Below are positions 38,745 to 47,710 of a stretch of 64,000 nt of DNA, piece by piece. How positions within the stretch are numbered: position 1 is the stretch's first letter; the number at the start of each line of letters is the position of its first letter. Position numbers and translations under genes: made by a program. Under the pieces are notes generated by a model. The model saw only the letters and a program-made list of their open reading frames with translations. It was not told the origin of the DNA and ran no database searches. The stretch comes from Palsa-948 sp964481195 (GTDB taxonomy: Bacteria > Bacteroidota > Bacteroidia > Palsa-948), in contig CAYZTB010000013.1 in assembly GCA_964481195.1 (NCBI GenBank), positions 5,284 through 69,283 on the forward strand, in the 5' to 3' direction.

Positions 38745-38880
38745 CTTTGCGCTGTATTTTCTTTGAGAACTTTGTGGTTTCTGTCTTTTTTTTGAGGAAG
38801 GAATTTTTTAGTAGCTTTTAACCACAATGGACGCAAAGTAACAGCCCGCAAAGGTCACGAAGAGGGGTTGTTTTGGATTC
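38745..38880. repeat. CCACAAAG/CTTTGCG-type dispersed repeat between queG and its broken copy
   Basis: GAACTTTGTGGTTTCTG and AACCACAATGGACGCAAAG, CCCGCAAAGGTCACGAAG lie between queG's promoter and the truncated queG copy, on both sides of the 38.80 kb point. Same family as 33785-33885. Confidence 0.55.
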
Positions 38881-38884
38881 ACAG

Positions 38885-38996
38885 AGCCTGTAAGTTCTTC
38901 ATTCACTAAAAATTCTGCTTTGGAAATCCCGCAGAAGTCAAAGTCTAATCTTTGAGATTCTTTTTTAATGAAGGAAGTATAATTTATTTTATTCAC
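38885..38996 (-). pseudogene. Broken duplicate of the queG 5' end
   Basis: From a GTG at 38996 the frame reads VNKINYTSFIKKESQRLDF, then DFCGISKAEFLVNEE, matching SNRHTSLIKQESKRLGFDF and CGISKAEFLEEE of queG at about 80 percent. After FLVNEE the frame passes into repeat DNA (LTGSVNPKQPLFV) and is lost. The remainder of queG is absent. It begins 5 bp inside the 3' end of ruvB. Confidence 0.75.
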
Positions 38997-39000
38997 CAAA

Positions 39001-40023
39001 CTAAAACAAGCTCCCGGATTTCGCATCCGGAGTTTTTCCAAGATGCTTATATGCCAATGCTGTTGCTTCTCTGCCACGAGGAGTTCTTTTTAAATATCCT
39101 TCTTGAATTAAAAATGGTTCGTACACTTCTTCGATGGTGCCGGACTCTTCTCCAACGGCAGTGGCAATGGTAGAAATACCTACCGGTCCGCCTTGAAATT
39201 TATCTATTAGTGTGCTTAAAATTTTATTATCCATTTCATCTAGACCATGCTGGTCTACATTTAATGCATTCAATGCAAACTCGGCAATCTTTACGTCAAT
39301 ATTTCCAGTTCCTTTTATTTGAGCAAAGTCACGTACGCGTCTTAATAAAGCATTTGCAATTCGAGGGGTGCCTCTGCTTCTACGCGCAATTTCTTCTGCT
39401 GCCTTTTCGTCAATAGAAATATTTAAAATAGAGGAAGAGCGCAGCAATATTTTTTTGATGAGCTCGGAATCGTAATAATCCAAACGTAAATTTATGCTGA
39501 AGCGGGAGCGCAATGGAGATGTAAGCAGGCCTGCACGAGTGGTAGCTCCAACAAGTGTAAATGGATTTAATTTTATTTGTACGCTTCTTGCATTGGGGCC
39601 ACTATCGAGCATGATGTCGATACGGTAATCCTCCATAGCAGAATATAGGTATTCTTCTACGGTTGTATTTAGTCGATGAATTTCATCTATAAATAAAACA
39701 TCGTTGGGTTCTAAATTCGTTAACAACCCGGCTAAATCGCCTGGCTTTTCTAGTACTGGGCCAGAAGTTACGCGAACCTGAACGCCTAATTCGTTTGCTA
39801 TTATATAAGATAGTGTAGTTTTTCCAAGTCCTGGAGGGCCGTGAAGCAGCACATGATCTAAAGATTCGTTACGTTGCTTAGCAGCTTTTACAAATATTTT
39901 TAAATTCTCGACTACTTTATCTTGCCCTGAGAAATCTCCAAAATCGGAAGGACGCAAAACTTTCTCTAACTCTTTTTCTGCAGAAGTAAGCTGTTGGTCA
40001 GAAGGATCGAGGTTTGAATTCAT
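39001..40023 (-). CDS. ruvB: Holliday junction ATPase RuvB
   Basis: 340 aa. N-terminal RPSDFGDFSGQDKVVENL, Walker A GPPGLGKTTLS, Walker B LFIDEIHRLN, sensor GATTRAGLL with the arginine finger in RSRFSINLRLDYY, and the winged-helix end DEMDNKILSTLIDKF and GIPTIATAVGEE-like GISTIATAVGEE. With RuvA it drives branch migration. Start ATG 40023 with the -7 box TACTTTTG at 40032-40039. Confidence 0.97.
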   Translation of the reverse strand: MNSNLDPSDQQLTSAEKELEKVLRPSDFGDFSGQDKVVENLKIFVKAAKQRNESLDHVLLHGPPGLGKTTLSYIIANELGVQVRVTSGPVLEKPGDLAGLLTNLEPNDVLFIDEIHRLNTTVEEYLYSAMEDYRIDIMLDSGPNARSVQIKLNPFTLVGATTRAGLLTSPLRSRFSINLRLDYYDSELIKKILLRSSSILNISIDEKAAEEIARRSRGTPRIANALLRRVRDFAQIKGTGNIDVKIAEFALNALNVDQHGLDEMDNKILSTLIDKFQGGPVGISTIATAVGEESGTIEEVYEPFLIQEGYLKRTPRGREATALAYKHLGKTPDAKSGSLF

Positions 40024-40031
40024 GTACTTGA

Positions 40032-40039
40032 CAAAAGTA
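40032..40039 (-). promoter_or_regulatory. Vegetative -7 box TACTTTTG (ruvB)
   Basis: Exact TAnnTTTG, 9 bp before the ATG at 40023. Confidence 0.65.
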
Positions 40040-40405
40040 ATGCAAATAATGATTTATTTTTCGATTGTGTGGATATAATAAACCCTATTGAGCAATATGT
40101 CATACAAGTTAATCGATCAATTTTGTGTCAGTCTAAAGAGAAGATTTGTTTTCAGGAGTCTATGGCTCATCTAATTAAGCACTCTCGCTAGAAGCTAGCA
40201 TTTATTATTATTAAAAAGTAATTTTTTTAATCGCTTTTTAATAAGTACGGATTCCCTGCTATTAAAACAAATTCCCACTAACATCGTTATGTGAATAAGT
40301 CCAAAATGCATCCTTTCTATAAAGGAAGTTTGGAACTAATTTAGCTAGACCATGTTTTAATTTTTCTCCTTCAGGAAAAAAATAATTCGTGCTAAAAAAA
40401 ATACT
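40040..40405. other. Intergenic region, nothing identified
   Basis: A 366-bp AT-rich divergent region between ruvB and exbB. I see no ORF with coding character, no RNA gene and no clear -7 box for exbB; TTTTTAATAAGT and AAAAAGT inverted pieces near 40210-40250 could form a small hairpin. Confidence 0.4.
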
Positions 40406-41152
40406 ATGTTAAACTCAATTTTACTTCAGATTGTTAGTCCATCTGCAGGCGATTCTGCTGGTGCCGCGACCAACGCACTTTCAAATGCTATGCCAGCAAC
40501 TCCAGTTGCTGCACCACTTTCGGTTTTAGATCTTGCTATGAAAGGAGGCTATGTGATGATTCCTATTGGGATTTGTTCCATTATAGCCGTCTATGTTATT
40601 ATTGAACGCTTTATGGCAATACGTAAAGCCTCGCAAGGTGATATTAATTTCATGAATAACATTCGTGATTTTATTCATAACGATAATATTGCATCCGCAC
40701 AATCGCTTTGTAAGAATACTACATCTCCTGTTGCGCGAATGATTGAAAAAGGGATTTCCAGAATCGGCAAGCCGCTAGCCGATATTGAAAAAGCAATTGA
40801 GAATGTAGGTAACATAGAAATCGTGAAGCTTGAAAAAGGCATGTCGGCTTTAGCAACCTGCGCAAGTGCAGCACCCATGTTGGGCTTTTTAGGAACAGTA
40901 ATGGGGATGGTACGTGCCTTTTACGACATGAAAATGGAGTGGGAAAGAACACATGAGTCTATCAGCATTGGGGTACTATCCGGAGGTATGTTTGAGGCGA
41001 TGATAACTACCGTAGCAGGATTGTCTGTTGGAATTTTAGCATTGATTAGCTACAATGTATTGTCAAGCATGATTAAGAAAGCGATATTTAAAATGGAGAG
41101 CTCCTCCATAGAATTTTTGGATTTGCTTCATGAATCTTCCTCTAAACGATAA
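40406..41152 (+). CDS. exbB: MotA/TolQ/ExbB-type proton channel
   Basis: 248 aa. A membrane helix at about 50-70 (GYVMIPIGICSIIAVYVII), cytoplasmic loop, and two helices in the second half (ATCASAAPMLGFLGTVMGMV, 148-167; TTVAGLSVGILALISYNVL, 195-213), with the proton-conducting pattern APMLGFLGTVMGM and threonine in TTVAG of the ExbB/TolQ family. A partner of ExbD, powering TonB or TolA. First of a three-gene operon, 26 bp before the next start. Confidence 0.93.
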   Translation: MLNSILLQIVSPSAGDSAGAATNALSNAMPATPVAAPLSVLDLAMKGGYVMIPIGICSIIAVYVIIERFMAIRKASQGDINFMNNIRDFIHNDNIASAQSLCKNTTSPVARMIEKGISRIGKPLADIEKAIENVGNIEIVKLEKGMSALATCASAAPMLGFLGTVMGMVRAFYDMKMEWERTHESISIGVLSGGMFEAMITTVAGLSVGILALISYNVLSSMIKKAIFKMESSSIEFLDLLHESSSKR

Positions 41153-41178
41153 TAGATTCAAACGAAAAATACATTATC

Positions 41179-41583
41179 ATGAAACTGAAATCTAGAACAG
41201 CAACCAGTGCCACTTTTGAAATGTCTTCCATGACGGATTTAATATTTCTTTTGCTGGTATTTTTTGTGCTTATTTCTACTTTAATTGTACCCAACGTAAA
41301 CGCTATGAAGCTGCTGCTTCCTAACAGCGAAACCAGCGATCCAACAAAGAATATAAAAGTGTCGATTGCTGTAAATGAAAAAGGGCAATATTTTTTGAAT
41401 AACCAGCCGGTTCAAATAGAAAATCTTCTTCCCATTCTGGATAATTTTCTAAAAGATAAAACCAACCCAGTAGTTATACTTCATGCAGAGAGAAGTGTGC
41501 CTATAGAAAATGTGGTGAAAGTGATGGACGTTGCCAATAAGCTAAAATTAAAACTTGTGTTAGCTACTAACCCGGAACGATGA
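41179..41583 (+). CDS. exbD: ExbD/TolR-type protein
   Basis: 134 aa. One N-terminal membrane helix (17-37) with the proton-path Asp in SSMTDLIFLLLVFFV, and a periplasmic domain ending in VMDVANKLKLKLVLAT. It overlaps the next gene's start by 4 bp (ATGA). Confidence 0.92.
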   Translation: MKLKSRTATSATFEMSSMTDLIFLLLVFFVLISTLIVPNVNAMKLLLPNSETSDPTKNIKVSIAVNEKGQYFLNNQPVQIENLLPILDNFLKDKTNPVVILHAERSVPIENVVKVMDVANKLKLKLVLATNPER

Positions 41584-42341
41584 TTGCCATAGAAAAAAAA
41601 GAAAGAATTTCTGGAGCAGCAGCAACCATTTTATTTCATGTGTTGCTTTTGCTACTTTTCTTTTTGATGAAACTCCCTAAAGAAGAAATTATTCCAGGCG
41701 AAGAAGGTACATCGCAAGCAATCTTAATTGATTTTGGAAGCAGTGCCGATGGAATGGGAAATCAAAAAGCAGTAGAGCCACAAAAAAATGTTCCAGAGCC
41801 ACCAACCAAACAAAATACAGCATCACAGCCTGATGAAACCAGTGCAACTCAAAATTTAGAAGCCACGCCAGTTGTTGTGCCAAAAACTACTAAACAGGAA
41901 AAAACTCCAGAACCTCAGCCGGATCAGAATCTATTAAACGTATTAAATAAAGTAAATAGTAAGAGTGGCGCCAATTCAGGCAATGGTCCTGGTCAAGTTG
42001 TTGGCGACATGGGCGATCCTAGCGGAACCGATTCGAATGAGTATAGTCTTGTGTCAGGTAGTAGCGTAAAAGGCAAAATTAAAGGCAGTGGCAGAAAAAT
42101 GATTGGCGATGTTGCCATTCACGATGATTCCCAAGAAATTGGAATAGTTGCTGTAGAGATTATAGTAAACAAGTACGGAAAAGTTATTAAAGCTGAGCCT
42201 ATCTTAATGGGATCAACCACCACCAGTTCACATCTCTGGAAAAAAGCAAAGGATGGATTGATAAATCAGATTTTATTTAATCAAAGCGCAAAGGGGGAGG
42301 AAGCATACGGGACTATCTATATCAATTTCTCAGTTCGTTAA
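41580..42341 (+). CDS. TonB-like energy transducer
   Basis: 253 aa. N-terminal membrane helix (about 13-32), a Pro/Gln-rich linker of about 100 residues (QKNVPEPPTKQNTASQ), and a C-terminal TonB_C-like fold ending in YGTIYINFSVR with the family's G-x-V/GKVI-x-A strand. Together with ExbB/ExbD it should energise outer-membrane receptors. Its stop shares the TTAA with the recJ stop on the other strand. Confidence 0.85.
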   Translation: MIAIEKKERISGAAATILFHVLLLLLFFLMKLPKEEIIPGEEGTSQAILIDFGSSADGMGNQKAVEPQKNVPEPPTKQNTASQPDETSATQNLEATPVVVPKTTKQEKTPEPQPDQNLLNVLNKVNSKSGANSGNGPGQVVGDMGDPSGTDSNEYSLVSGSSVKGKIKGSGRKMIGDVAIHDDSQEIGIVAVEIIVNKYGKVIKAEPILMGSTTTSSHLWKKAKDGLINQILFNQSAKGEEAYGTIYINFSVR

Positions 42342-44104
42342 TTCGTTTTCAAATCTTTAACTTGCAATTGCAAGTACGTTTTCCCTTCCCATTCTTGTTC
42401 GTTTATTTGATAGCAAACTGTGATCGCTTTCTTATTCTCCACAAGTTCATAATGTTCGCTTAATCCAAATCCTATAGCAGCAAATCCGTTTTTGCCGTTA
42501 TTCTCCAAGGGAGTTAATTCCATTTTTAAATGATTTTTTCCTACGATGCTTGCATATCCTTTGTCGGAAACATTTTTGGTCATAAAAACTGGATTCATAT
42601 TTCCAGGACCAAAAGGGGCAAGCTGCTTTAGGATTTTATAAAATGAAGGAGTGATGTCGTTTAGTTCTATTTCGGAATCAATTTCTATTTCAGGGATAAG
42701 CATCTCATCGGTAATTGATGCACAAACTACTTTTTCAAATTTTTGTTTAAAGGCTTCCACATTTTCGGGTGGCATGGTAAGTCCTGCTGCATATTTATGT
42801 CCACCAAACTGCGTTAGCAAATCACTGCAGGCGCTTATTGCTTCATACACATCAAAATCTTTTACTGATCTAGCAGAGCCCGATACCACCCCATTAGATT
42901 GAGTAAGCATGATGGTTGGGCGGTAATATGTTTCGGTTAATCGCGATGCGACTATGCCAATAACTCCTTTGTGCCAGTTTGGATCAAATAGTACAGTTGA
43001 TTTACGAGCTTTTAAAATTGGACTTTCGTCAATCTTTGCCAGCGCTTGCTGCGTAGTAAAAACATCTAAGTCTCTTCTATCAGTATTATTTTTATCTAAA
43101 TAGTTTCCTGCTTCAATGGCGTGTTCAGGAGAAGAAGAGATTAGCATCTCCACAGCTTTATTTCCACTTTCCATTCTGCCTGCAGCATTAATGCGTGGAC
43201 CAATGACAAAAACAATATCGGTAATGGTGAGTTCCCTTTTTATTTTGGTCATTTCTAACATGGCCTTAATACCCGGACGAGGATCATTATTTAATCGTTC
43301 CAAACCATAATAGGCTAGAATTCTGTTTTCGCCAGTTATGGGAACAATATCTGATGCAATGCTAACAGCAGTAAGGTCTAAGTATTGAGTTAGTGCTGTA
43401 ATTGGAATGTTTTTTTTTTGCGAGTAGGCTTGAATTAGTTTAAACCCAATTCCGCAGCCTGATAATTCTTTGTATGGGTAAGGGCAATCTTTTCTTTTAG
43501 GATCAAGCACAGCAATGGCATTTGGAATTTCATTTCCTGGTAAATGGTGATCGCAAATGATAAAGTCAATACTTTTATTGTTAGCATAATCTATTTTATC
43601 TACAGCTTTTATTCCACAGTCTAGGGCGATAATGAGCGTGATATTATTTTCTGCTGCAAAATCAATTCCTGCATTTGAAATTCCATAGCCTTCTTTGTAT
43701 CTATCCGGAATGTAATAGGACCATAGCTCTTCTCCAGTCTCTCCCTCCAGTGGAGAAAATTGCGTGAGCTTGGAAGCGATAGTTGGAGACAAGTTTTTGA
43801 AGAATGAGTATACCAATGCCACAGATGTTGTTCCATCAACGTCATAGTCGCCATAAATCATAATTTTTTCTCCTGCTGAAATTGCTTTTTCAATTCGAGC
43901 TATTGCCTTGTCCATATCCTTCATCAAAAAAGGATCGTGCAAATGTTCTAGTTCTGGGCGAAAAAATAATTTAGCCTCATCAAAGTTATTTACACCTCTA
44001 TCCCAAAGAAGGTTAGCAATAACCGGACTCACGTTTACATCTTTCACCAGACGATCAATTACATCGGTAGGGGCAGATTTTTTTATTTTCCAGCGCTTAG
44101 CCAT
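42338..44104 (-). CDS. recJ: Single-stranded-DNA exonuclease RecJ
   Basis: 588 aa from ATG 44104. DHH phosphoesterase motifs MIYGDYDVDGTTSVAL, IALDCGIK, IICDHHLPG and FVIGPRINAAGRM, DHHA1 with GxxSGSARS and GGHKYAAGLT, and the OB end. 5'-3' ssDNA exonuclease in recombination and mismatch repair. Between FFKNL and WSYYIPDRY a segment SPTIASKLTQFSPLEGETGE is inserted where relatives have one or two residues; its DNA is the mini-repeat at 43730-43770. The catalytic motifs are intact. Confidence 0.95.
   Translation of the reverse strand: MAKRWKIKKSAPTDVIDRLVKDVNVSPVIANLLWDRGVNNFDEAKLFFRPELEHLHDPFLMKDMDKAIARIEKAISAGEKIMIYGDYDVDGTTSVALVYSFFKNLSPTIASKLTQFSPLEGETGEELWSYYIPDRYKEGYGISNAGIDFAAENNITLIIALDCGIKAVDKIDYANNKSIDFIICDHHLPGNEIPNAIAVLDPKRKDCPYPYKELSGCGIGFKLIQAYSQKKNIPITALTQYLDLTAVSIASDIVPITGENRILAYYGLERLNNDPRPGIKAMLEMTKIKRELTITDIVFVIGPRINAAGRMESGNKAVEMLISSSPEHAIEAGNYLDKNNTDRRDLDVFTTQQALAKIDESPILKARKSTVLFDPNWHKGVIGIVASRLTETYYRPTIMLTQSNGVVSGSARSVKDFDVYEAISACSDLLTQFGGHKYAAGLTMPPENVEAFKQKFEKVVCASITDEMLIPEIEIDSEIELNDITPSFYKILKQLAPFGPGNMNPVFMTKNVSDKGYASIVGKNHLKMELTPLENNGKNGFAAIGFGLSEHYELVENKKAITVCYQINEQEWEGKTYLQLQVKDLKTN
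43730..43770. repeat. Palindromic mini-repeat inside recJ
   Basis: TCTCCAGTCTCTCCCTCCAG and TGGAGAAAATTGCGTGA; on the coding strand SPLEGETGE. Same family as in kmo and nuoD. Confidence 0.65.
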
Positions 44105-44167
44105 TTTATACAATTAAAAAATCGAATAAAGGCGAAGTTAAAAAAAAGAGAATAGAAATTTAGAGAC

Positions 44168-45409
44168 TTAATAGGGCAATTGATGCGGATATCGCACCGT
44201 GTGAATGGATTTCACTTCGCTAAACAAAAGCTTTTTAAACTCAGGCATATTTTCTTTTGAAAATGCAGAGACAAAAATGCAGGGAGTAAATAATTTTGCA
44301 ATCCAGCTTTTATTCAAATCCTCTAGTGAGATAGGCTTTAGCTCTTCCACATCATCGGTAGTTTCATCGCCTCGCAAAATAACATTTTCATTTTTCAGGA
44401 TACGATGAATTTCATGTTCTCCAGTACGTACAGCATCTATTTTGTTAAATACGGTAATAATTTGTTTGTCACCCACACCAATTTCTAAAAGAGTTTTCTT
44501 TACCTCTTTCATTTGATCCTCAAAGCCGGGATGTGAGATATCTACTACATGCAGCAAGATGTCTGCTTCTTTAAGTTCATCCAAGGTAGATTTAAAGCTA
44601 TCTACTAGCTGATGAGGTAGCTTACGAATAAACCCTACGGTATCAGATAGTAGAAAAGGCACGCTATCAATAACCACTTTTCGAACGGTGGTGTCCAAGG
44701 TGGCAAATAATTTATTCTCTGCAAACACATCGGATTTTGCAAGTATATTCATGATGGTGGATTTACCCACGTTGGTATATCCAACTAATGCAACGCGAAC
44801 CATATCACCACGGTTTCTGCGCTGGGTTGCCATCTGCCTGTCAATCTCTACTAATTTTTCTTTTAGTAGATGAATCTTTTTTCGAACGATACGCCTGTCT
44901 GTTTCAATTTCTTTTTCCCCTGCTCCACCACGCGTACCTGTTCCTCCTCGCTGCCGCTCCAAGTGTGTCCACATTCCCATTAAGCGGGGGTACAAATATT
45001 CGTATTGAGCAAGCTCTACTTGAGTTTTAGCGTACGATGTTTTTGCGCGCTGGGCAAAGATTTCGAGTATCAAGCCCGTTCTATCCAGCACTTTTTTTTC
45101 TAATAACATTTCTAAATTTCGCTGTTGAGAAGGAGAAATCTCATCGTCAAAAATGATGAGGTCAATTTTATTGGCATCTACATAGTTTTTTAGCTCATCC
45201 ACTTTTCCTCTTCCAATAAAAGTTCCGGAGTCAGGCCTGGAAAGTTGCTGTGTAAATCGTTTTATGGGAGTAGCGCCAGCTGTCTCGGCCAAAAAAGCAA
45301 GCTCATCTAAAAATTCTTTAATCTTTACTTCGTTTTGCTTTTGATTGATGATGCCAACCAAAATAGCGCGCTTAAGAATTTTGCCAGTAACTTTTTTTCC
45401 GTCTAACAT
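44168..45409 (-). CDS. hflX: Ribosome-associated GTPase HflX
   Basis: 413 aa. An N-terminal HflX domain (IKRFTQQLSRPDSGTFIGRG, DEISPSQQRNLE), RGGTGTRGGAGEKEIETDRR before the G domain, G1 GYTNVGKSTI, G3 DTVGFI, G4 NKID, and a short end ILFSEV. Splits stalled 70S ribosomes. The start is ATG 45409; the 153-aa membrane protein ends 11 bp upstream at 45420, so they are probably one transcript. Confidence 0.95.
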   Translation of the reverse strand: MLDGKKVTGKILKRAILVGIINQKQNEVKIKEFLDELAFLAETAGATPIKRFTQQLSRPDSGTFIGRGKVDELKNYVDANKIDLIIFDDEISPSQQRNLEMLLEKKVLDRTGLILEIFAQRAKTSYAKTQVELAQYEYLYPRLMGMWTHLERQRGGTGTRGGAGEKEIETDRRIVRKKIHLLKEKLVEIDRQMATQRRNRGDMVRVALVGYTNVGKSTIMNILAKSDVFAENKLFATLDTTVRKVVIDSVPFLLSDTVGFIRKLPHQLVDSFKSTLDELKEADILLHVVDISHPGFEDQMKEVKKTLLEIGVGDKQIITVFNKIDAVRTGEHEIHRILKNENVILRGDETTDDVEELKPISLEDLNKSWIAKLFTPCIFVSAFSKENMPEFKKLLFSEVKSIHTVRYPHQLPY

Positions 45410-45419
45410 AAATATGAAA

Positions 45420-45881
45420 TTACATTCCAGGCATCCATCCTCGTGAAATGGATGACCATGGCCAAGGGATTGCTATAAATATCATTGCCAACGCTAAAAC
45501 ATAAAATATTGCTATTCGCTTATGTTTTTCTTCGTCTGTTTGTCCTTTTTTAGCTTTGCTATATCCAATGGTAATAAGTACGATGGAAAATAGCATTAAC
45601 GAAATATGCTCTACTGCCCAAAAGCGTAATTCTGGATCTTTCATAGCAGCACCCATATCGGAAAGCCCAACTTGTACGATTGGGCTTATAAAAAAGAGAG
45701 TTAAGCCTATTACAAGCTGCAAGTGTGCAGATATTAATGTGTATAGCGCTAATTTTTTATCTTCCGGCAGATATTGTTTTTTACCTAGCCATCCGCTAAA
45801 TGCTTTAAATATTGTAATTAATATAAGAGCAAGTAAAATATAACGTAGCAGCGAGTGAGTATGCAGTAAGCCTGTAAGCAT
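45420..45881 (-). CDS. Four-helix membrane protein of unknown function
   Basis: 153 aa. Membrane helices about 10-28, 46-66, 88-104 and 122-142. Conserved-looking polar residues are HTHSLLRYI, the paired H and R in FWAVEHISLM, and a C-terminal WPWSSISRGW. Such small proteins are common in Bacteroidota and are often called cytochrome b-like, but no heme His pair is evident. The -7 box TAACTTTG is at 45909-45916. Confidence 0.7.
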   Translation of the reverse strand: MLTGLLHTHSLLRYILLALILITIFKAFSGWLGKKQYLPEDKKLALYTLISAHLQLVIGLTLFFISPIVQVGLSDMGAAMKDPELRFWAVEHISLMLFSIVLITIGYSKAKKGQTDEEKHKRIAIFYVLALAMIFIAIPWPWSSISRGWMPGM

Positions 45882-45908
45882 AATGGGTTATATTTATTGA
45901 TTAATGCC

Positions 45909-45916
45909 CAAAGTTA
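45909..45916 (-). promoter_or_regulatory. Vegetative -7 box TAACTTTG (membrane protein, hflX)
   Basis: Exact TAnnTTTG, 28 bp before the ATG at 45881. Divergent from the thiH promoter below. Confidence 0.6.
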
Positions 45917-45948
45917 TCAAATATTAGAAAATCGACTTTAGCAATTAT

Positions 45949-45956
45949 TATATTTG
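45949..45956 (+). promoter_or_regulatory. Vegetative -7 box TATATTTG (thiH, leaderless)
   Basis: Exact TAnnTTTG, 5 bp before the thiH ATG at 45962. Confidence 0.7.
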
Positions 45957-45961
45957 CTTGT

Positions 45962-47080
45962 ATGACATTTGAAAGCGAGTTTGATAAGTTAACTTGGAGC
46001 GAAGTAAAGGATAGTATATATTCTAAAACATCTTTGGATGTAGTTTCTGCTTTGCATAAAAAAGAGAAGCGCAGCTTAGAAGATTTTAAAGCATTAATCT
46101 CTCCAGCCGCTTCAGAATATTTGGAGGAAATGGCTCAGCTAAGTCATCGTATTACGCAAAAGCGTTTTGGCAAAACCTTGCAGATGTATATTCCACTTTA
46201 CCTTTCCAATGAATGTCAAAACATTTGTACTTATTGCGGATTTAGTTTCGACAATAAAATACCTAGGCGTACGCTGAATGATTCGGAAATATTAAAGGAG
46301 GTAGAAGTAATAAAATCGTTGGGCTACGATCATGTACTTTTAGTTACGGGAGAAGCAAATAAAACTGTTGGAGTTTCATATTTAGCAAACGCAATAAAAT
46401 TAATTCGCCCACATTTTGCTAATATCTCCATCGAGGTTCAGCCATTGGAAGAGGACGAATACAAAACATTGATTTCTTTAGGAGTTCACTCTGTTTTAGT
46501 TTATCAAGAAACCTATAATAGGGATAGCTATGCTGCCTACCATACGAAGGGAAAGAAATCAAATTTTTCATATCGAATTGATACTCCAGAAAGATTAGGT
46601 AGGGCAGGAGCGCATAAAATTGGATTAGGTGCTCTTATTGGCTTGGACGACTGGCGCACAGATAGTTTTTTCACAGCCATGCATCTAGATTATTTAGAAA
46701 AATATTTTTGGCAAACGAAGTATTCTGTTTCTTTTCCAAGGCTACGTCCTGCTGAAGGAGTTGAGCAGCCACAAAAGTTTATGACGGACAAAGAGCTGAC
46801 TCAGTTAATTTGTGCTTATCGAATTTTTGATGAAGAAGTAGAATTATCTATTTCTACCAGAGAAAGTCCGGCATTCAGAGATAATATCATTAAACTTGGA
46901 ATCACATCGGTTAGCGCTGGTTCAAAAACTAATCCGGGTGGTTATGCTTCTGCTCCCGAATCGTTAGAGCAATTCGAGATTCATGATGAGCGTTCACCAA
47001 AAGAAATTGCATCGATGATTCAGTCAAAGGGCTACGAGGCGGTGTGGAAAGATTGGGACAGATCGTACCTAGCTGTTTGA
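45962..47080 (+). CDS. thiH: 2-iminoacetate synthase ThiH
   Basis: 372 aa radical SAM enzyme. The CQNICTYCGF motif (C-x3-C-x2-C) coordinates the 4Fe-4S cluster; other ThiH blocks are VLLVTGEANKTVG, EVQPLEEDEY, YQETYNRDSYAAYHTKG, and the conserved RLRPAEGVEQP and STRESPAFRDN. It splits tyrosine to make the iminoacetate used for the thiazole ring of thiamine. Unlike usual thiCEGH operons it stands alone on the plus strand; a ThiE-like gene converges on it, 0 bp between stops. Confidence 0.95.
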   Translation: MTFESEFDKLTWSEVKDSIYSKTSLDVVSALHKKEKRSLEDFKALISPAASEYLEEMAQLSHRITQKRFGKTLQMYIPLYLSNECQNICTYCGFSFDNKIPRRTLNDSEILKEVEVIKSLGYDHVLLVTGEANKTVGVSYLANAIKLIRPHFANISIEVQPLEEDEYKTLISLGVHSVLVYQETYNRDSYAAYHTKGKKSNFSYRIDTPERLGRAGAHKIGLGALIGLDDWRTDSFFTAMHLDYLEKYFWQTKYSVSFPRLRPAEGVEQPQKFMTDKELTQLICAYRIFDEEVELSISTRESPAFRDNIIKLGITSVSAGSKTNPGGYASAPESLEQFEIHDERSPKEIASMIQSKGYEAVWKDWDRSYLAV

Positions 47081-47710
47081 TTATTCAATAGGTATCTGCA
47101 ATTCTTTAAATTTTTCTTTAACGAGTAAAAACTCATTCAAAGGATTTTCGCTTTTCCATATACTAGTGTAAAAAGCTACTCCACCAAAGCCTAGCTGATG
47201 AGCTTTTTGTATTGTTTTTGTCGAAACGCCTCCTCTGGCAATTACTTTATATTGAGTATTTTTTAAAACCGGCAGTAAATTATAATCTGAATAGGCAGAT
47301 TGAAAATTCCCTGACAAACTATCAAATACGGGTGCAAGAAACATATAATCGTAGCGGTCGTTGAAGTCTAATAAATTTTCCAAGCCGCTTACTCCGGACG
47401 ATATCTCTAAATTGCCTTTTCGAAATCTCAACCATTTTTTCCAAAACCATTGTTTAATTTTTCTCTTTCGGTGTGACCTAGAAATATACACCCCCTTTAA
47501 ATCAAATCTCAATGCTAGTTCGTGATGCGTATGAATGACAATTCGGTTATGGTATTTCTTAGGAATTTCTTCTAGGTAACTTCTAAGTTGTTTTGTAGAA
47601 AAAGTTTTTTTTCGTACATGATAGGTGGGCAAACCTTGCTCAAACATATTTAGCAACATGCCGATTTCAGATTCTAATTTTTTAGAGGGAGAAATGAGAA
47701 TTAATTTCAT
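47081..47710 (-). CDS. ThiE/TenI-like thiamine phosphate synthase superfamily protein
   Basis: 209 aa TIM-barrel protein of the ThiE superfamily. It keeps the family's GVSGLENL, FLAPVFDSLSGNFQSAYSDY and VIARGGVSTKTIQKA blocks, but the N-terminal half is basic (RSHRKRKIKQWFWKKWLRFR) and lacks the usual pyrophosphate site. So it is a TenI-like or diverged ThiE rather than a certain synthase. It overlaps by 4 bp with the GGGP synthase gene upstream and is probably co-transcribed. Confidence 0.72.
   Translation of the reverse strand: MKLILISPSKKLESEIGMLLNMFEQGLPTYHVRKKTFSTKQLRSYLEEIPKKYHNRIVIHTHHELALRFDLKGVYISRSHRKRKIKQWFWKKWLRFRKGNLEISSGVSGLENLLDFNDRYDYMFLAPVFDSLSGNFQSAYSDYNLLPVLKNTQYKVIARGGVSTKTIQKAHQLGFGGVAFYTSIWKSENPLNEFLLVKEKFKELQIPIE

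Noticed and set aside
38702..38851. Longer N-terminus for QueG
   Set aside because: The extra residues are translated repeat DNA, and the -7 box lies within that stretch.
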